Source: Fuerstiella sp. (GTDB lineage: Bacteria > Planctomycetota > Planctomycetia > Planctomycetales > Planctomycetaceae). Taken from it: a stretch of 64,000 nucleotides of DNA. The position numbers and the translations under genes were made by a program. Under the pieces are notes generated by a model, which saw only the letters and a program-made list of their open reading frames with translations, made no database searches and had not been told where the DNA came from. How positions within the stretch are numbered: the first letter of the stretch is position 1; every line of letters begins with the position of its first letter. The stretch covers positions 1 to 64,000 of the forward strand of contig JAKVAZ010000006.1 of assembly GCA_022447225.1 (NCBI GenBank), written 5' to 3'. Positions 46,325 to 56,145 of the stretch are shown here, in pieces.

Positions 46325-47782
46325 ATGTCAGTGCTAAAACATCGACAAATCGATTGGTCGGTTCCACAGCGCTGTCTTTTACTGGGCGTGGCCGGATCCG
46401 GCATGCGGGCCCTTGCCGAAATTCTGTATCAGGCCGGACATACCGTCTTCGGGGCAGATATCACTTACAACGATGGCCCGAAAGTAGCCGGTCCAGACTC
46501 GACGGGAACGGCACCGCTGACAAATAACGTTCACCTCCTCCCGTGGATGGATCCGAATCCGGCCGTAACAATCGATTCCTGTGTCTGTTCCCCGGCAATT
46601 CCCGAATCGGCTGTGCTGCGAACGTGGATTCAGCAGCGGTCGATCCCCGAAATCTCACTGCATGCGGCTGTGAGTGCTGCGTTCGCCGAACGCTCTCAGA
46701 TCTGCATCGCCGGAACACACGGCAAGAGTACAACATCCAGTCTGCTCGCCTGGATGCTTCACTGCAGTGGCGCAGATCCCGGTGTTTTTGTGGGTGCTCA
46801 GCTGAACAGTTCTGCCCCGGCCGGATTCGCCCAACACGGCGGACATTACGGACGCGGTCCGGTAGCCGTCATTGAAGCCTGTGAATTTGATTGTTCGTTC
46901 CTTCAGCTTCAACCGGGTCACATTATTCTTAACGGGATTGATTGCGATCATTTCGATTCAGTGGATGCCGAAGACAGTGCTTACCTTCAATTCCTCCGGA
47001 AAGTACCAGGCGATGGATGTGCGTTTGTGAATGCCGCGTGTCCTCGAAGTATGTCCCTGTCGGCTGCAGCTGGTGTGAACACCGTCAGCTGGACACTGGA
47101 CGACGTTCCTGGTGACTGGTCCGGACGTATCACACACACCGGACCGGGTCACATGACGGTCAGGATCCGCCACGGACAACAGTGCTTCGGAAGCCTGAAA
47201 ATCCCTCTGTCCGGCCGACACAATGCCCGCAATCTGCTGGGGGCAACCGTGGCCGCCGTTCACATGGGAATGACGGCCGTTCAGTGCCAAACAGCACTGA
47301 ACGGATTCCCCGGAGTGAAGCGACGTCTGCATAACCGCGGGTCCTGCCGGGGAATGAGCATGCTGGACGACTATGCACATCACCCCACTGCTGTTAAAAC
47401 GACACTCAGTACGGTTCGTCAGCAGTTTCCGGAACGGCGAATTCGAGTTGTATTTGAGCCTCACCAGATGGTTCGTCTGCAGCGCAGCCGGAAACAGTTT
47501 ACTCAGGCGTTATCGCTGGCAGATCAAGTGGTGGTGCTTCCCGTGTTTCCGGCACGGGAAACGATTTCTGTGGCCAACTGCCATCGAACCAGCCGGGACC
47601 TTGCTGCTACAATTTGTGACTTAGGAACTCCTGCTGTGTTCGCAGATGGAGTGAATTCAGTCGTTTCAATCATAGAACAGACCGGCCGGTCAGAGGACGT
47701 TTTCCTCACAATGGGGGCCGGAACAGTGCATCAGATTCATGACGAAGTCCATCGACGATTTCGGCGAGATTCTGCAGCGTGA
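46325..47782 (+). CDS. murC: UDP-N-acetylmuramate--L-alanine ligase
   Basis: A 485-residue Mur ligase adding L-alanine to UDP-MurNAc, the first peptide step in peptidoglycan. The N-terminal UDP-binding part has GVAGSGMRALAEIL, the P-loop is GTHGKSTTSSLL (about residue 128), and the C-terminal domain has DDYAHHPTAVKTTL and EPHQMVRLQR, which are MurC markers. The ATG at 46325 has a GGAAGCGGG site. The gene overlaps the next, murB, by 44 bases, so they form an operon. It acts in the cytoplasm. Presence of these ligases is evidence that this planctomycete can make peptidoglycan precursors. Confidence 0.95.
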   Translation: MSVLKHRQIDWSVPQRCLLLGVAGSGMRALAEILYQAGHTVFGADITYNDGPKVAGPDSTGTAPLTNNVHLLPWMDPNPAVTIDSCVCSPAIPESAVLRTWIQQRSIPEISLHAAVSAAFAERSQICIAGTHGKSTTSSLLAWMLHCSGADPGVFVGAQLNSSAPAGFAQHGGHYGRGPVAVIEACEFDCSFLQLQPGHIILNGIDCDHFDSVDAEDSAYLQFLRKVPGDGCAFVNAACPRSMSLSAAAGVNTVSWTLDDVPGDWSGRITHTGPGHMTVRIRHGQQCFGSLKIPLSGRHNARNLLGATVAAVHMGMTAVQCQTALNGFPGVKRRLHNRGSCRGMSMLDDYAHHPTAVKTTLSTVRQQFPERRIRVVFEPHQMVRLQRSRKQFTQALSLADQVVVLPVFPARETISVANCHRTSRDLAATICDLGTPAVFADGVNSVVSIIEQTGRSEDVFLTMGAGTVHQIHDEVHRRFRRDSAA

Positions 47783-48623
47783 CGAATCGCTGGCGCCCTA
47801 CACCTGGTTGCGACTGGGTGGTCGGGCTGAGTATCTCCTGACACCTGAAACTGAAGACCAGTTACTGCAGGTAGCTCGCTGCTGCCTCGAAAATGAGATT
47901 CCCGTCAGGATTCTTGGCGGTGGGTCCAATGTCCTGGTATCGGATGACGGAGTACGGGGAGCTGTGATTCGCATTGCGGAACCGCTGTTGAGTGACGTGT
48001 CGGTCACTGGTGAGAGTGTTACAGCCGGCGGCGGAGCATTGCTTTCCAACGCGGTCTCAGAAGCCGTTCGCGCACAACTGACCGGACTGGAAACACTGGT
48101 AGGAATACCAGGAACCATTGGTGGCGCATTACTGGGTAACTCCGGAAGCCGACACGGCGATATTGGAAAACTCATCCGGTCAGTGTCGGTACTGAACCGC
48201 CAGGGAGATGTCGTTGAACGAACGGGAGATGAGCTGGTATTTTCTTATCGGCAATGCAGTCTGGATGACGTTCTGGTCCTGTCGGCCACACTTCAGCTAA
48301 AGTCCGACCCGTCAGATGACCTGACACTCCGGATGAGAAAAAACTGGATCATGAAGCGAGCGACCCAGCCGCTGGCTGATCAGTCCGCAGGGTGCATCTT
48401 CCGTAATCCTCGCGGTCTGAGTGCCGGAGCATTGATTGAACAGTGCGGACTGAAGGGAATGACGTCCGGCCAGGCTCGCATCAGCGATCGGCATGCCAAC
48501 TTCATTGTTACGGAGAAAGGAGCAACCTGTCATGATGTCGATCAGTTAATCTCACGAATCCGTTCCGCCGTGTCAGAGAAATTCGGCGTCGAACTGGAAC
48601 TGGAGATTTGTCGCTGGTCGTAA
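47739..48623 (+). CDS. murB: UDP-N-acetylmuramate dehydrogenase (UDP-N-acetylenolpyruvoylglucosamine reductase)
   Basis: A 294-residue flavoenzyme completing UDP-MurNAc synthesis. The FAD motif VRILGGGSNVLVSD is at residues 50-63, the substrate region includes GIPGTIGGALLGNSG, and the catalytic Ser region is FRNPRGLSAGALIEQCG, the shorter type II MurB form. The terminal Glu is in VELELEICRW. Its start lies inside the 3' end of murC (44-base overlap), indicating translational coupling. Normal length for the type II family. Confidence 0.94.
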   Translation: MTKSIDDFGEILQRDESLAPYTWLRLGGRAEYLLTPETEDQLLQVARCCLENEIPVRILGGGSNVLVSDDGVRGAVIRIAEPLLSDVSVTGESVTAGGGALLSNAVSEAVRAQLTGLETLVGIPGTIGGALLGNSGSRHGDIGKLIRSVSVLNRQGDVVERTGDELVFSYRQCSLDDVLVLSATLQLKSDPSDDLTLRMRKNWIMKRATQPLADQSAGCIFRNPRGLSAGALIEQCGLKGMTSGQARISDRHANFIVTEKGATCHDVDQLISRIRSAVSEKFGVELELEICRWS

Positions 48624-48639
48624 GGAGGCGCGACTGCAC

Positions 48640-49575
48640 ATGACACCAACAACGCTGCATCAGCCTAAATGTCGTGTACTGGTCATCTCCGGAGGTCGTT
48701 CGGCTGAACGAGAGGTCAGTCTGAACAGCGGTCGGACAGTCGTGGACGCACTGCGAACCGCCGGGTATACGGTTGGAGAATGGGATCCTGCACAGACATC
48801 CGTCCTGGAACCCACACCGGGCCAGTGGGATATTGCCTTTCCGATGCTGCACGGTACGGGTGGGGAAGACGGCGTTTTGCATCGTCAGCTGCGTGCAGTG
48901 GGGTTGTCCTGGGTCGGGTGTTCGATCGACGGCAGCTCGCTGACGTTCGATAAATCGCGGACGCGAACCAGGCTCAAAAAATACCGCGTTCCAATGGCCC
49001 GCGGAACCACGCTCAACTCACCGGACACTTTGCCACCTTTTGAATTTCCACTGGTAGTGAAACCGGCAAGGCAGGGATCGAGCATCGGAATCTCGATCGT
49101 GAAAGATCCCGGAGACTGGAACGAAGCACTCAATACAGCATTTTCGTTTTGTTCCGAGGTTGTCGTGGAGTCGTACATACCGGGACGGGAAATCAGCATC
49201 CCGGTGATTGACGGCGATGTCTTTCCGGCGGTGGAAATCAATGTTCAGAACGGTTGGTACGATTACTACAACAAATACGAAAGCAGCGCCACCGACTTCC
49301 AGGTTTCGCCGGCCGATCTGCCGCCGAATTTGTCTTCACTCGCCCTTGAGGTCTGCGAAGCATGTAACGTCAAAGGAATCCTGCGGGTTGATTTCCGGAT
49401 TGATCACAGCAATCGTCCTTACGTTCTTGAGATCAATACGATTCCCGGCATGACATCTCACAGCCTCGTTCCCTTATCAGCCGCTGCGGCAGGCTTATCG
49501 CTCGCAGACTTATGCGACAGGTGCGTGCAGTCTCAGTTGCAGCGGGTGTCAGTGAATGGATTCTGCCGGCAGTAA
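48640..49575 (+). CDS. ddl: D-alanine--D-alanine ligase
   Basis: A 311-residue ATP-grasp ligase making D-Ala-D-Ala for the peptidoglycan stem. Markers are SGGRSAEREVSLNSG, MLHGTGGEDGVL, the ATP-grasp VVKPARQGSSIGISIV, PGREISIPVIDG and the C-terminal LEINTIPGMTSHSLVPLSA. ATG 48640 follows TAAGGAGG, 16 bases after the murB stop. It ends the murC-murB-ddl set; no other division or cell-wall gene continues after it. Confidence 0.95.
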   Translation: MTPTTLHQPKCRVLVISGGRSAEREVSLNSGRTVVDALRTAGYTVGEWDPAQTSVLEPTPGQWDIAFPMLHGTGGEDGVLHRQLRAVGLSWVGCSIDGSSLTFDKSRTRTRLKKYRVPMARGTTLNSPDTLPPFEFPLVVKPARQGSSIGISIVKDPGDWNEALNTAFSFCSEVVVESYIPGREISIPVIDGDVFPAVEINVQNGWYDYYNKYESSATDFQVSPADLPPNLSSLALEVCEACNVKGILRVDFRIDHSNRPYVLEINTIPGMTSHSLVPLSAAAAGLSLADLCDRCVQSQLQRVSVNGFCRQ

Positions 49576-49685
49576 GCGAAAGAACGGTGGTTATTTATTT
49601 TTACTCCTGTGAGCCGGTGTGACTGCACGAGTGCCGCTGAACGGGCGTCGCTGCTGTCAGCCTGATGAACAAGCTCTGATTCCGT

Positions 49686-49716
<31 letters not shown>

Positions 49717-50035
49717 CGACTGAATCCAGCCCGATGAACCATCGTTACAATTTTATTTCACTGATCATGGATAGATCGAATCCGGTTGTCTGATTCATCT
49801 GAGGAGGAACATTCGCTCGTACAGGACCGTCCCCTCAGTCAATTTCCTGATCACGGCTGACAGATTCATTTTGATTTAGCCTCGTAACTCATCGCGGCAA
49901 CCGATACGGTATTACTCTTTGGGCTGCACTCTCCGGCCACTTGGCATTGAGAGTCTATTTGACTGCATGTAGTCGATGCCGACGGGAACGTGGCAGCGTT
50001 TCGCCGAGGTTGCCGGGATTGCCGGCCGCGGGAAC

Positions 50036-50043
50036 AGGAAGGA
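50036..50043 (+). promoter_or_regulatory. ribosome binding site deciding the HNH gene start
   Basis: AGGAAGGA lies five bases before the GTG at 50049 and favours it over the longer frame from 49941, whose extra residues are Arg-rich and not protein-like. Confidence 0.7.
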
Positions 50044-50048
50044 CGTGC

Positions 50049-50645
50049 GTGTCCACTTCGTCACTCAATCGCCCCACTCTGGTTCTCAACCGGAGCTGGC
50101 AGCCGGTGGGTGTTTCCACGGTTGCCCGAACTCTGGTCAAGGTGTGGAACGAATCAGCCCGCATTGTGGATCCCGAAAATTTCATGCAGCATAGCTGGGA
50201 CGAATGGGCCCGGTTAAAGCCCGAAAACGACGAACGCGTGATCCAGGCTCAGTGGCTACGACTAAGAGTTCCGGAAGTGGTCACATTAACCCATTACAAC
50301 AAAATGCCGCATAATGTTGTTGCGTTCAGTCGTCGCAATGTTTTCAAACGCGATGCCTATATGTGTCAGTACTGCGGCTGCCGTCCAGGCAGTGAAGAAC
50401 TCACGATTGACCACGTCCTGCCTCGTGCCCAGGGTGGAACGTCCTCCTGGTCCAACTGTGTTCTGGCCTGTGTGAACTGCAATCATCGCAAAGGAAACCG
50501 AACTCCGGAAAAGGCCTCAATGCCGCTGCAGCGTCATCCCCGCCGACCGATCTGGAGTCCGGCTTATGCCCGCCACACGATTCGTCTGGAGAGCTGGTCA
50601 AAATTCATCAGCGACGCGTACTGGAATCTGGAACTGGAAAACTAA
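50049..50645 (+). CDS. HNH endonuclease family protein
   Basis: A 198-residue protein with a C-terminal HNH nuclease domain: CQYCGC (about residue 104), then LTIDHVLPRAQGGTSSWSN and CVNCNHRKGNR, giving the zinc-binding Cys pairs and catalytic His. The N-terminal half (LVLNRSWQPVGV, then EWARLKP) matches a widely conserved bacterial HNH group of unknown specificity. The start at GTG 50049 is fixed by AGGAAGGA. It is monocistronic; no partner gene suggests restriction or mobile-element origin. Role in DNA repair is a guess. Confidence 0.85.
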   Translation: MSTSSLNRPTLVLNRSWQPVGVSTVARTLVKVWNESARIVDPENFMQHSWDEWARLKPENDERVIQAQWLRLRVPEVVTLTHYNKMPHNVVAFSRRNVFKRDAYMCQYCGCRPGSEELTIDHVLPRAQGGTSSWSNCVLACVNCNHRKGNRTPEKASMPLQRHPRRPIWSPAYARHTIRLESWSKFISDAYWNLELEN

Positions 50646-50928
50646 AACGTCACAATCCCGACTCCGTAAATACCGATCCGGGTTTCTATGACAGTTCATC
50701 GAACGCGAACACGCACACATTGTCCGCCGGCGGTACTCAACAAATCACAGCACTGAACGAAGGGGACTCGAACACCCTGGTCAGTTTTCCATACAGGTTT
50801 TCCGATAATGTGTAACTGACTCTCGAAGCCGGCTTTGACAACCGGAAATCTCTGGCCGGGCATCTCGAATGGAGATTTAGATCTCTCCACTATTTTGTGA
50901 GGATGGAATGGGCGCCCGGCGTGTCCTC

Positions 50929-52068
50929 TCAGACTAGATGATTGGGGAAATCGGTGACGCGCTCGCATGCCAGCTGCTCCATGACCTGCTGCAGCTGACG
51001 CTTGAGCATGGAGATAGTGTGATCGCCACCTTCGCGACCGAGAGCGCCGACACCATACATGAAGGAGCGTCCAAGAAAAGTGAAGCGGGCTCCGCTGGCC
51101 AGCGCGCATGCGATATCCGGCCCTCCTCGCAACCCACTGTCAATCATGACAGTGAGTTTATCTCCGTAGGATTCGGCCAGCGAAGGGATTGGTCTGATCG
51201 TCGATTGTCCTGCGTCGAGTTGTCGTCCGCCGTGATTCGAGGCAATGATTCCGTCTACCCCGAGGCGGAGGACTTTTTCACAGTCCTCTTCGTTCACGAT
51301 TCCCTTAACGACGAGTTTGGCCTTCCAGCGATCCCGAATGGCCTTGATGCGGTCCTCGTTCAATCTTCCCGAGAAAGTCTTGTTCATAAAGAGGCCGAGA
51401 TGCTTCATGCTGAGGCCCTTTGGAATGTAGGGGGTCATTGTTTTGAACTGAGGCACTCCTGCTGCAAGCTGTGAGAAAGACCAGGTGGGGTGCGTAATCA
51501 TCTGGATAATATTCCGGGGAGTCATCCGAGGAGGAATAGAAAGCCCGTTGAGGATTTCTTTGGGCCGATAACCGAAGGTCGGAGTGTCAGCGAGAATAAC
51601 CAGAACGGGACAGGCCGCGGCACTGGCCCTGGCAAGGATTTTATCCCTCAGCTCGTCTTCGGCCGGGTGATAAAGCTGAAACCACGCTTTACCCCCGGTG
51701 ATTTCAGAGACTTCCTCGATACTGGCAGTTCCAACGGTACTCAGGATAAATGGAATGTTATGTTCCGTCGCGGCCTTGGCCAGGATTTCGGTGGAGCGAG
51801 GCCACATCAGGCCCTGGAGGCCGATAGGAGCGATGCCGAATGGTGCATCGTAGGTCTGACCAAAGAGCTCGGTACGAAGATCAGACCCTGCATAATCCCG
51901 GATATAGTAGGGCTGCAGACGAATATCGCGGATCTCATCCGTGTTGCGTTGCAGGTTGATATTGGAATTACAGCCACCCTCAAGATAGTCGAAGGCGAAA
52001 CCCGGCATACGACGCCGGGCCTTGTCCCGAAGATGTTCGATGGAGGGGAGTCTTGAGTTAATGGGCAT
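50929..52068 (-). CDS. FMN-dependent alpha-hydroxy-acid oxidase/dehydrogenase
   Basis: A 379-residue member of the LldD/glycolate-oxidase family. FMN- and substrate-binding signatures are FGIAPIGLQGLMWP, LSTVGTASIEEVSEI, the Lys in LVVKGIVNEEDC, the catalytic His in ASNHGGRQLDAGQ, and DSGLRGGPDIACAL. It oxidises an L-2-hydroxy acid such as lactate or a sugar-acid derivative. The N-terminus YLEGGCNSNINLQRN differs somewhat from the usual DGGxxDE. It lies downstream, on the same strand, of an enolase-superfamily enzyme (147-base gap) and may belong to the same acid-catabolic unit. ATG 52068 lacks a strong ribosome site. Confidence 0.9.
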   Translation of the reverse strand: MPINSRLPSIEHLRDKARRRMPGFAFDYLEGGCNSNINLQRNTDEIRDIRLQPYYIRDYAGSDLRTELFGQTYDAPFGIAPIGLQGLMWPRSTEILAKAATEHNIPFILSTVGTASIEEVSEITGGKAWFQLYHPAEDELRDKILARASAAACPVLVILADTPTFGYRPKEILNGLSIPPRMTPRNIIQMITHPTWSFSQLAAGVPQFKTMTPYIPKGLSMKHLGLFMNKTFSGRLNEDRIKAIRDRWKAKLVVKGIVNEEDCEKVLRLGVDGIIASNHGGRQLDAGQSTIRPIPSLAESYGDKLTVMIDSGLRGGPDIACALASGARFTFLGRSFMYGVGALGREGGDHTISMLKRQLQQVMEQLACERVTDFPNHLV

Positions 52069-52214
52069 AGGACGCAGCTTTGAGCGTTTAAAGAAGGGTC
52101 TCGGATCGAGGGAGGTTATCCTCCCAGGGAATTGAATCCCACGGAGAGAAAATTTTCATGGGATACTGATATTTCGTGTTTAATAAATATGCGTGAGTGT
52201 TATGCAGCTTGACG

Positions 52215-53414
52215 TCAATCCGTCTGACTGCAAATCAACTCCATCTTACGTTCTGCGATCAATCGAATCCGTTCTTCGTTAACGTTGATTCCCAATCCAG
52301 AGCCAAGAAGCCGAGGAGCACGACCTCTGCGGGAAAATGTCAGATTCTCGCGAGTCAAAGCCTCTCGAACCAGGAACCTGTCGTAGCTACCTTCCAGATA
52401 TCGAATCCCGCTCACATTGCACGCGAAGTGTCGACCGGCTGCCGACAGAATTCCGGTTTCACCGACCTGGCAACCCAGCTGGTATCCCAGACCGTTCGAA
52501 ACCGCCATAGCAACCAGACGAATCGAGCTGCGAATTCCACCGCACTTGGAAAGTCGAATGTTGAATAAATCGCAGCTTTGCTGTTCAATCGCACGCCGGC
52601 CGTCTTCCTCACAACACAACGACTCATCAAGCATAACAGGGACCGGGATCCGGGCCCGGACCTTTGCAAGGTCTGCAACCAGTGCGTGAGGGACTGGCTG
52701 TTCCACACTTGTCGGGTGAAACGGCAACAGTCGTTCCACACGGGAAACCGTGTCCTCAATCGTCCAGGCCTCATTGGCGTCAAGGCGAATGTCGACCTCG
52801 GTCCCAAGAATGCTGCGGATCCGACGAAGGCAGTCGTAATCCGCATTCGGGTCTGGTCCCACTTTCACCTTAACGCTGCCGAATCCAAATAGTTTCATCT
52901 TCCACGCGGACAGCCACTGGCTGCGAGCTGTCATGGAGGTAACAACACCGCTATAAAAAACTTCGTCCTGCTGCCCGGTCACCTCGCCAGCTTCCGGTAG
53001 CGAGGCAATAAAGTCTCCCAGACTCTGACCATCAGCCCTGCAGGCAGCGTCCAGCAACGCCATTTCCAGCGCACATCGGACAGAATTTCCGAAGCACTCA
53101 CGAGGAATGACACCGTCGGGAGCCGGGACACTCGCCAGAGTGAATCGATCGAAGAGATCCGAAGCTTCACGAACATCCTGAAAGTTGGCCCGCAGAGATT
53201 CAAATGACGAGTGTTGAAGGTGCCGCCAGACAGATTCGATCGATTCTCCCGTGACATACGTGCGCGGCAGGCCTTCGCCCCAGCCCACATGTCCGCAGGA
53301 GAGTTCACAGCGGACGATGAGCGTGTCGTTGTGAAACCGCTCGTGAGACGCATGACGCACAGGCCTGCGCAGCGCAATCGGCACCTGAAATGCTGTCAAA
53401 GAACGGATTTTCAC
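52215..53414 (-). CDS. enolase-superfamily enzyme, OSBS/dipeptide epimerase-like
   Basis: A 399-residue muconate-lactonising-enzyme subgroup protein. The catalytic KxK is in VKVKVGPDP (about residue 180), metal ligands lie in IRLDANEAW, SVEQPV and MLDESLC, and the second base Lys is in RLSKCGG, as in o-succinylbenzoate synthases, muconate cycloisomerases and dipeptide epimerases. The exact reaction is not evident. The start is GTG at 53414, overlapping the TGA of the MFS transporter by four bases (GTGA), with AGGAAAGG just upstream: strong translational coupling. Its substrate is probably imported by that transporter. Confidence 0.85.
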   Translation of the reverse strand: MKIRSLTAFQVPIALRRPVRHASHERFHNDTLIVRCELSCGHVGWGEGLPRTYVTGESIESVWRHLQHSSFESLRANFQDVREASDLFDRFTLASVPAPDGVIPRECFGNSVRCALEMALLDAACRADGQSLGDFIASLPEAGEVTGQQDEVFYSGVVTSMTARSQWLSAWKMKLFGFGSVKVKVGPDPNADYDCLRRIRSILGTEVDIRLDANEAWTIEDTVSRVERLLPFHPTSVEQPVPHALVADLAKVRARIPVPVMLDESLCCEEDGRRAIEQQSCDLFNIRLSKCGGIRSSIRLVAMAVSNGLGYQLGCQVGETGILSAAGRHFACNVSGIRYLEGSYDRFLVREALTRENLTFSRRGRAPRLLGSGLGINVNEERIRLIAERKMELICSQTD

Positions 53415-54724
53415 ATCGGCCTTTCCTGTTCCCGGACGGCAATTCGTGATGACAGGAGGGTCAGAGGAATCGTACCGGCGATCACAGCAATAGCTGCCAA
53501 CGCCTGATAGCTCTCCGTGTAACCCAGCGGTGCGTCGGCGTATGCCGCCACGAAGATCGGTCCGATCGCTCCAATTCCAAATCCCATCAGATTGCTAAAT
53601 CCGTACGCGAAACTTCGGCGTCCGACAGACATAAACTCTGCCAGCAACGCATTGTACAGCGGTTGACTCATGAAATGAAAAAACGCCCACACTCCGGCGG
53701 CAGCAAGTCGAGAGCCTCCTTCCGCCCGGGCCATCCAGATCAGTGCCGGAGCGTTGGAGAAAAACACGACTGCCAGCTGTAAGGGAAGCATGCGGGCAAC
53801 AGCCAGACGGCCAGCCGTCCATTGTCCAACCGCTCCAAACACCAAAGCAACAGCGGCCGCAAAATTGCCGGCTGACGCCGCCGAACTTTCCGAAAGCATC
53901 TGCAGCGCACCTGATTCTGAAAGATAACGTGGAAGGAAATGCAGTACCCCTCCATAGATCAACCCGCCAACGGCTCCGGAAAACACCAGCAGTAAATAGG
54001 GAATTATCTGAAATCGATGAGGATGATCGACAGGATCAGACGGTGTCGATTTGACGACCGGTCGCTGGGTCGGTTTGAGGCGGTACAGCAATACCACTCC
54101 GAGCACGGCGCTCGCGGCCCCCAGCAGTAAATAATAATCCCGCCATCCACCGTCTCCGATTCGCAGAACCAGACCCGCAAGGAAAGGTGAGAATGCAATG
54201 CCAAGCGACCCAAAGATGCCGTGTATTCCCAGAGCCCGGGGTCGTGTGGCAGGGGTTGTGGCGTTGGCCAGCATCGACAAACCAGCGGGATGATACATGC
54301 TGGCGCTCGTTCCCAGACCAACAAGCAGGATGTAGACCATTCCGACATGGGTTGCCGCGGAAAACCCAAAACAAGCCGCGGCTGCCCCCAAAAGATAAAT
54401 CACAAGGATTCTTTTCTCTCCAAACCGATCCGCCAGCAGGCCGGCCAGAATCGCACCGATGCCATACGGCAATCGTAACGCAAACCCCAGCCATCCTGAC
54501 TGTGCCACAGTCAGGTCGAAGTCTGCTGAAACAGCCAGTTCTGCACTTGCGATCGACTGTTCGAGCAGATGAACAGTGGCGTGCGCGACCGAAACAAGCA
54601 GGATAATGCCGGTGAGGCTGGATGATCGAATCACAAATCGAAGCAATACATACTGCAGGAGAGGGGGGACGAAAGGCACAAGTTTATCGTGATCACGCAG
54701 ATGATCCCACTCCTGGCTTTCCAC
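53411..54724 (-). CDS. MFS transporter
   Basis: A 437-residue major facilitator protein with about 12 membrane helices. The cytoplasmic loop LLADRFGEKRILVI (about residue 97) is the typical MFS A-motif, and a second half follows after a hydrophilic loop (PTQRPVVKSTPSDPVD). The start is uncertain: GTG 54724 opens the frame, but later starts before the first helix are possible (none with a strong site). It ends by overlapping the enolase-superfamily gene by four bases. It probably imports a small carboxylate or dipeptide for that enzyme (inference from coupling). Confidence 0.8.
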   Translation of the reverse strand: MESQEWDHLRDHDKLVPFVPPLLQYVLLRFVIRSSSLTGIILLVSVAHATVHLLEQSIASAELAVSADFDLTVAQSGWLGFALRLPYGIGAILAGLLADRFGEKRILVIYLLGAAAACFGFSAATHVGMVYILLVGLGTSASMYHPAGLSMLANATTPATRPRALGIHGIFGSLGIAFSPFLAGLVLRIGDGGWRDYYLLLGAASAVLGVVLLYRLKPTQRPVVKSTPSDPVDHPHRFQIIPYLLLVFSGAVGGLIYGGVLHFLPRYLSESGALQMLSESSAASAGNFAAAVALVFGAVGQWTAGRLAVARMLPLQLAVVFFSNAPALIWMARAEGGSRLAAAGVWAFFHFMSQPLYNALLAEFMSVGRRSFAYGFSNLMGFGIGAIGPIFVAAYADAPLGYTESYQALAAIAVIAGTIPLTLLSSRIAVREQERPM

Positions 54725-54870
54725 CCGGAATTATTCAGGTTTCACAGAGAACAGACAAATTTTTTATCAGTCGTTCGTGCCGGATGCCTGACTGGTAACA
54801 TCGGTACCCTCAGTCACGGTCCCTTTTTCCGGAGCACTGTCCGGACCAGCCAGGATACTGCCCCGGTGGA

Positions 54871-56145
54871 TCACTTCTCACGAAGCGAGATCACCCGATC
54901 CACCGCTTCTTGCCACGTTGAGATCAGTTCGTCCAGTTGCTCATTGCGAATGGTCCGAAGAACGGCACTGAATTCCGGGCCATCTTTCATTCCCAGCAGT
55001 TTCAGATCAGCTCCTGAGATCAGCGGTGGCGGGTCCAGGCTTTCCGATGTGGTCTGACTCAGATACCTGTTTAGAAAATCTGCATCAGATTGCGGCCGCA
55101 AACCAGCCCGAACCTGGGCCTCAATCAGATCCAGCAACAGCGGGTGCCGATGGTCAGCCAGAATTGGCTTAAGTCGGTGCAGCGGCAGGTCTGTCGGGCT
55201 TTGACAGCGATCGCAGGCGTCACACAGCCAGCAGATCGTAGACACTTCCTCGTTAGAAAATCTGAGTTGACGCAACACTGACGCAATACGTTTTATCCTC
55301 TCCCGATGCCGGTCGAAGTCCGTATCAAGTCGTTCCTGCAGCAGCATTGCCAAAGTCGGTTCGAATACCGGCAGACGCAGAAAGGGCACAAGCCGAAGAA
55401 CGGTATTTTCGGCTTCATCTGAAACTTCAGGAAAAACAACGGAAAACAAATTCAGATTCCGCAGAAGTTCCAGCGCCAAATGTCTGGAAGAATGCGCCAG
55501 CATTTGCCTCAGTTCCTGACTGATTCGTTCCTCGCTGACCTGAGTAAGGTCTGCGGCTCGCCGCCTAACGGCTTCCGCTGTGCGATCGTCCAGTGCAAAT
55601 TCAAAACGAGCGGCAAAGCGGACCGCACGCAGCATTCTGAGTTTGTCTTCTTCAAATCGTTCTACCGGATTACCAATGGCACGGATGATTGATCGTTCAA
55701 GGTCCTGCCTCCCGCCAACATAGTCGACCATTTTTTCAGCAAGCGGATCATAAAACATACCGTTGATGGTAAAATCACGTCGCTGTGCGTCTTTTTCGGC
55801 AGAACAAAATTCAACGTGGTTCGGACGACGTCCGTCAGTGTATTTTCCGTCAGAACGAAATGTCGCAACTTCAACCTGACCGTCCGATTTACACTTTCCC
55901 AAAACAACTATCACACCGAAACTGGCACCGACACCGACTGTCTTTTCCCGGCCAAACAGCTGAATCACCTCCTCCGGTCGGGCTGAAGTGGCAACGTCGT
56001 AATCTTTGGGAACAAACCCGCGTAAGGCATCGCGCACACACCCACCGGCCCACACAGCTTCAAATCCGGCAGCATCCAGTTTGCGCACAACGCGAAACGC
56101 GAATGTTTTCAGCTCAGAATCAGGAAAATTTAGACTGTCTACCAT
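54871..56145 (-). CDS. CCA tRNA nucleotidyltransferase / poly(A) polymerase family
   Basis: A 424-residue class II nucleotidyltransferase. The head domain has GGCVRDALRGFVPKDYDVATSA (about residues 34-55, with the DxD metal site), then RRDFTINGMFYDPL and the ERFEEDKLRMLRAVRFAARF neck motif. The C-terminal body is helical. It adds or repairs the CCA end of tRNAs, essential here since the tRNA-Arg in this window does not encode CCA. ATG 56145 is the first Met. It lies 152 bases after the RNase HII-like gene on the same strand, likely part of a longer transcript with it. Confidence 0.9.
   Translation of the reverse strand: MVDSLNFPDSELKTFAFRVVRKLDAAGFEAVWAGGCVRDALRGFVPKDYDVATSARPEEVIQLFGREKTVGVGASFGVIVVLGKCKSDGQVEVATFRSDGKYTDGRRPNHVEFCSAEKDAQRRDFTINGMFYDPLAEKMVDYVGGRQDLERSIIRAIGNPVERFEEDKLRMLRAVRFAARFEFALDDRTAEAVRRRAADLTQVSEERISQELRQMLAHSSRHLALELLRNLNLFSVVFPEVSDEAENTVLRLVPFLRLPVFEPTLAMLLQERLDTDFDRHRERIKRIASVLRQLRFSNEEVSTICWLCDACDRCQSPTDLPLHRLKPILADHRHPLLLDLIEAQVRAGLRPQSDADFLNRYLSQTTSESLDPPPLISGADLKLLGMKDGPEFSAVLRTIRNEQLDELISTWQEAVDRVISLREK

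Noticed and set aside
49941-50048. N-terminal extension of the HNH gene
   Set aside because: Arg-rich and unlike the family; the strong AGGAAGGA site selects the GTG at 50049.
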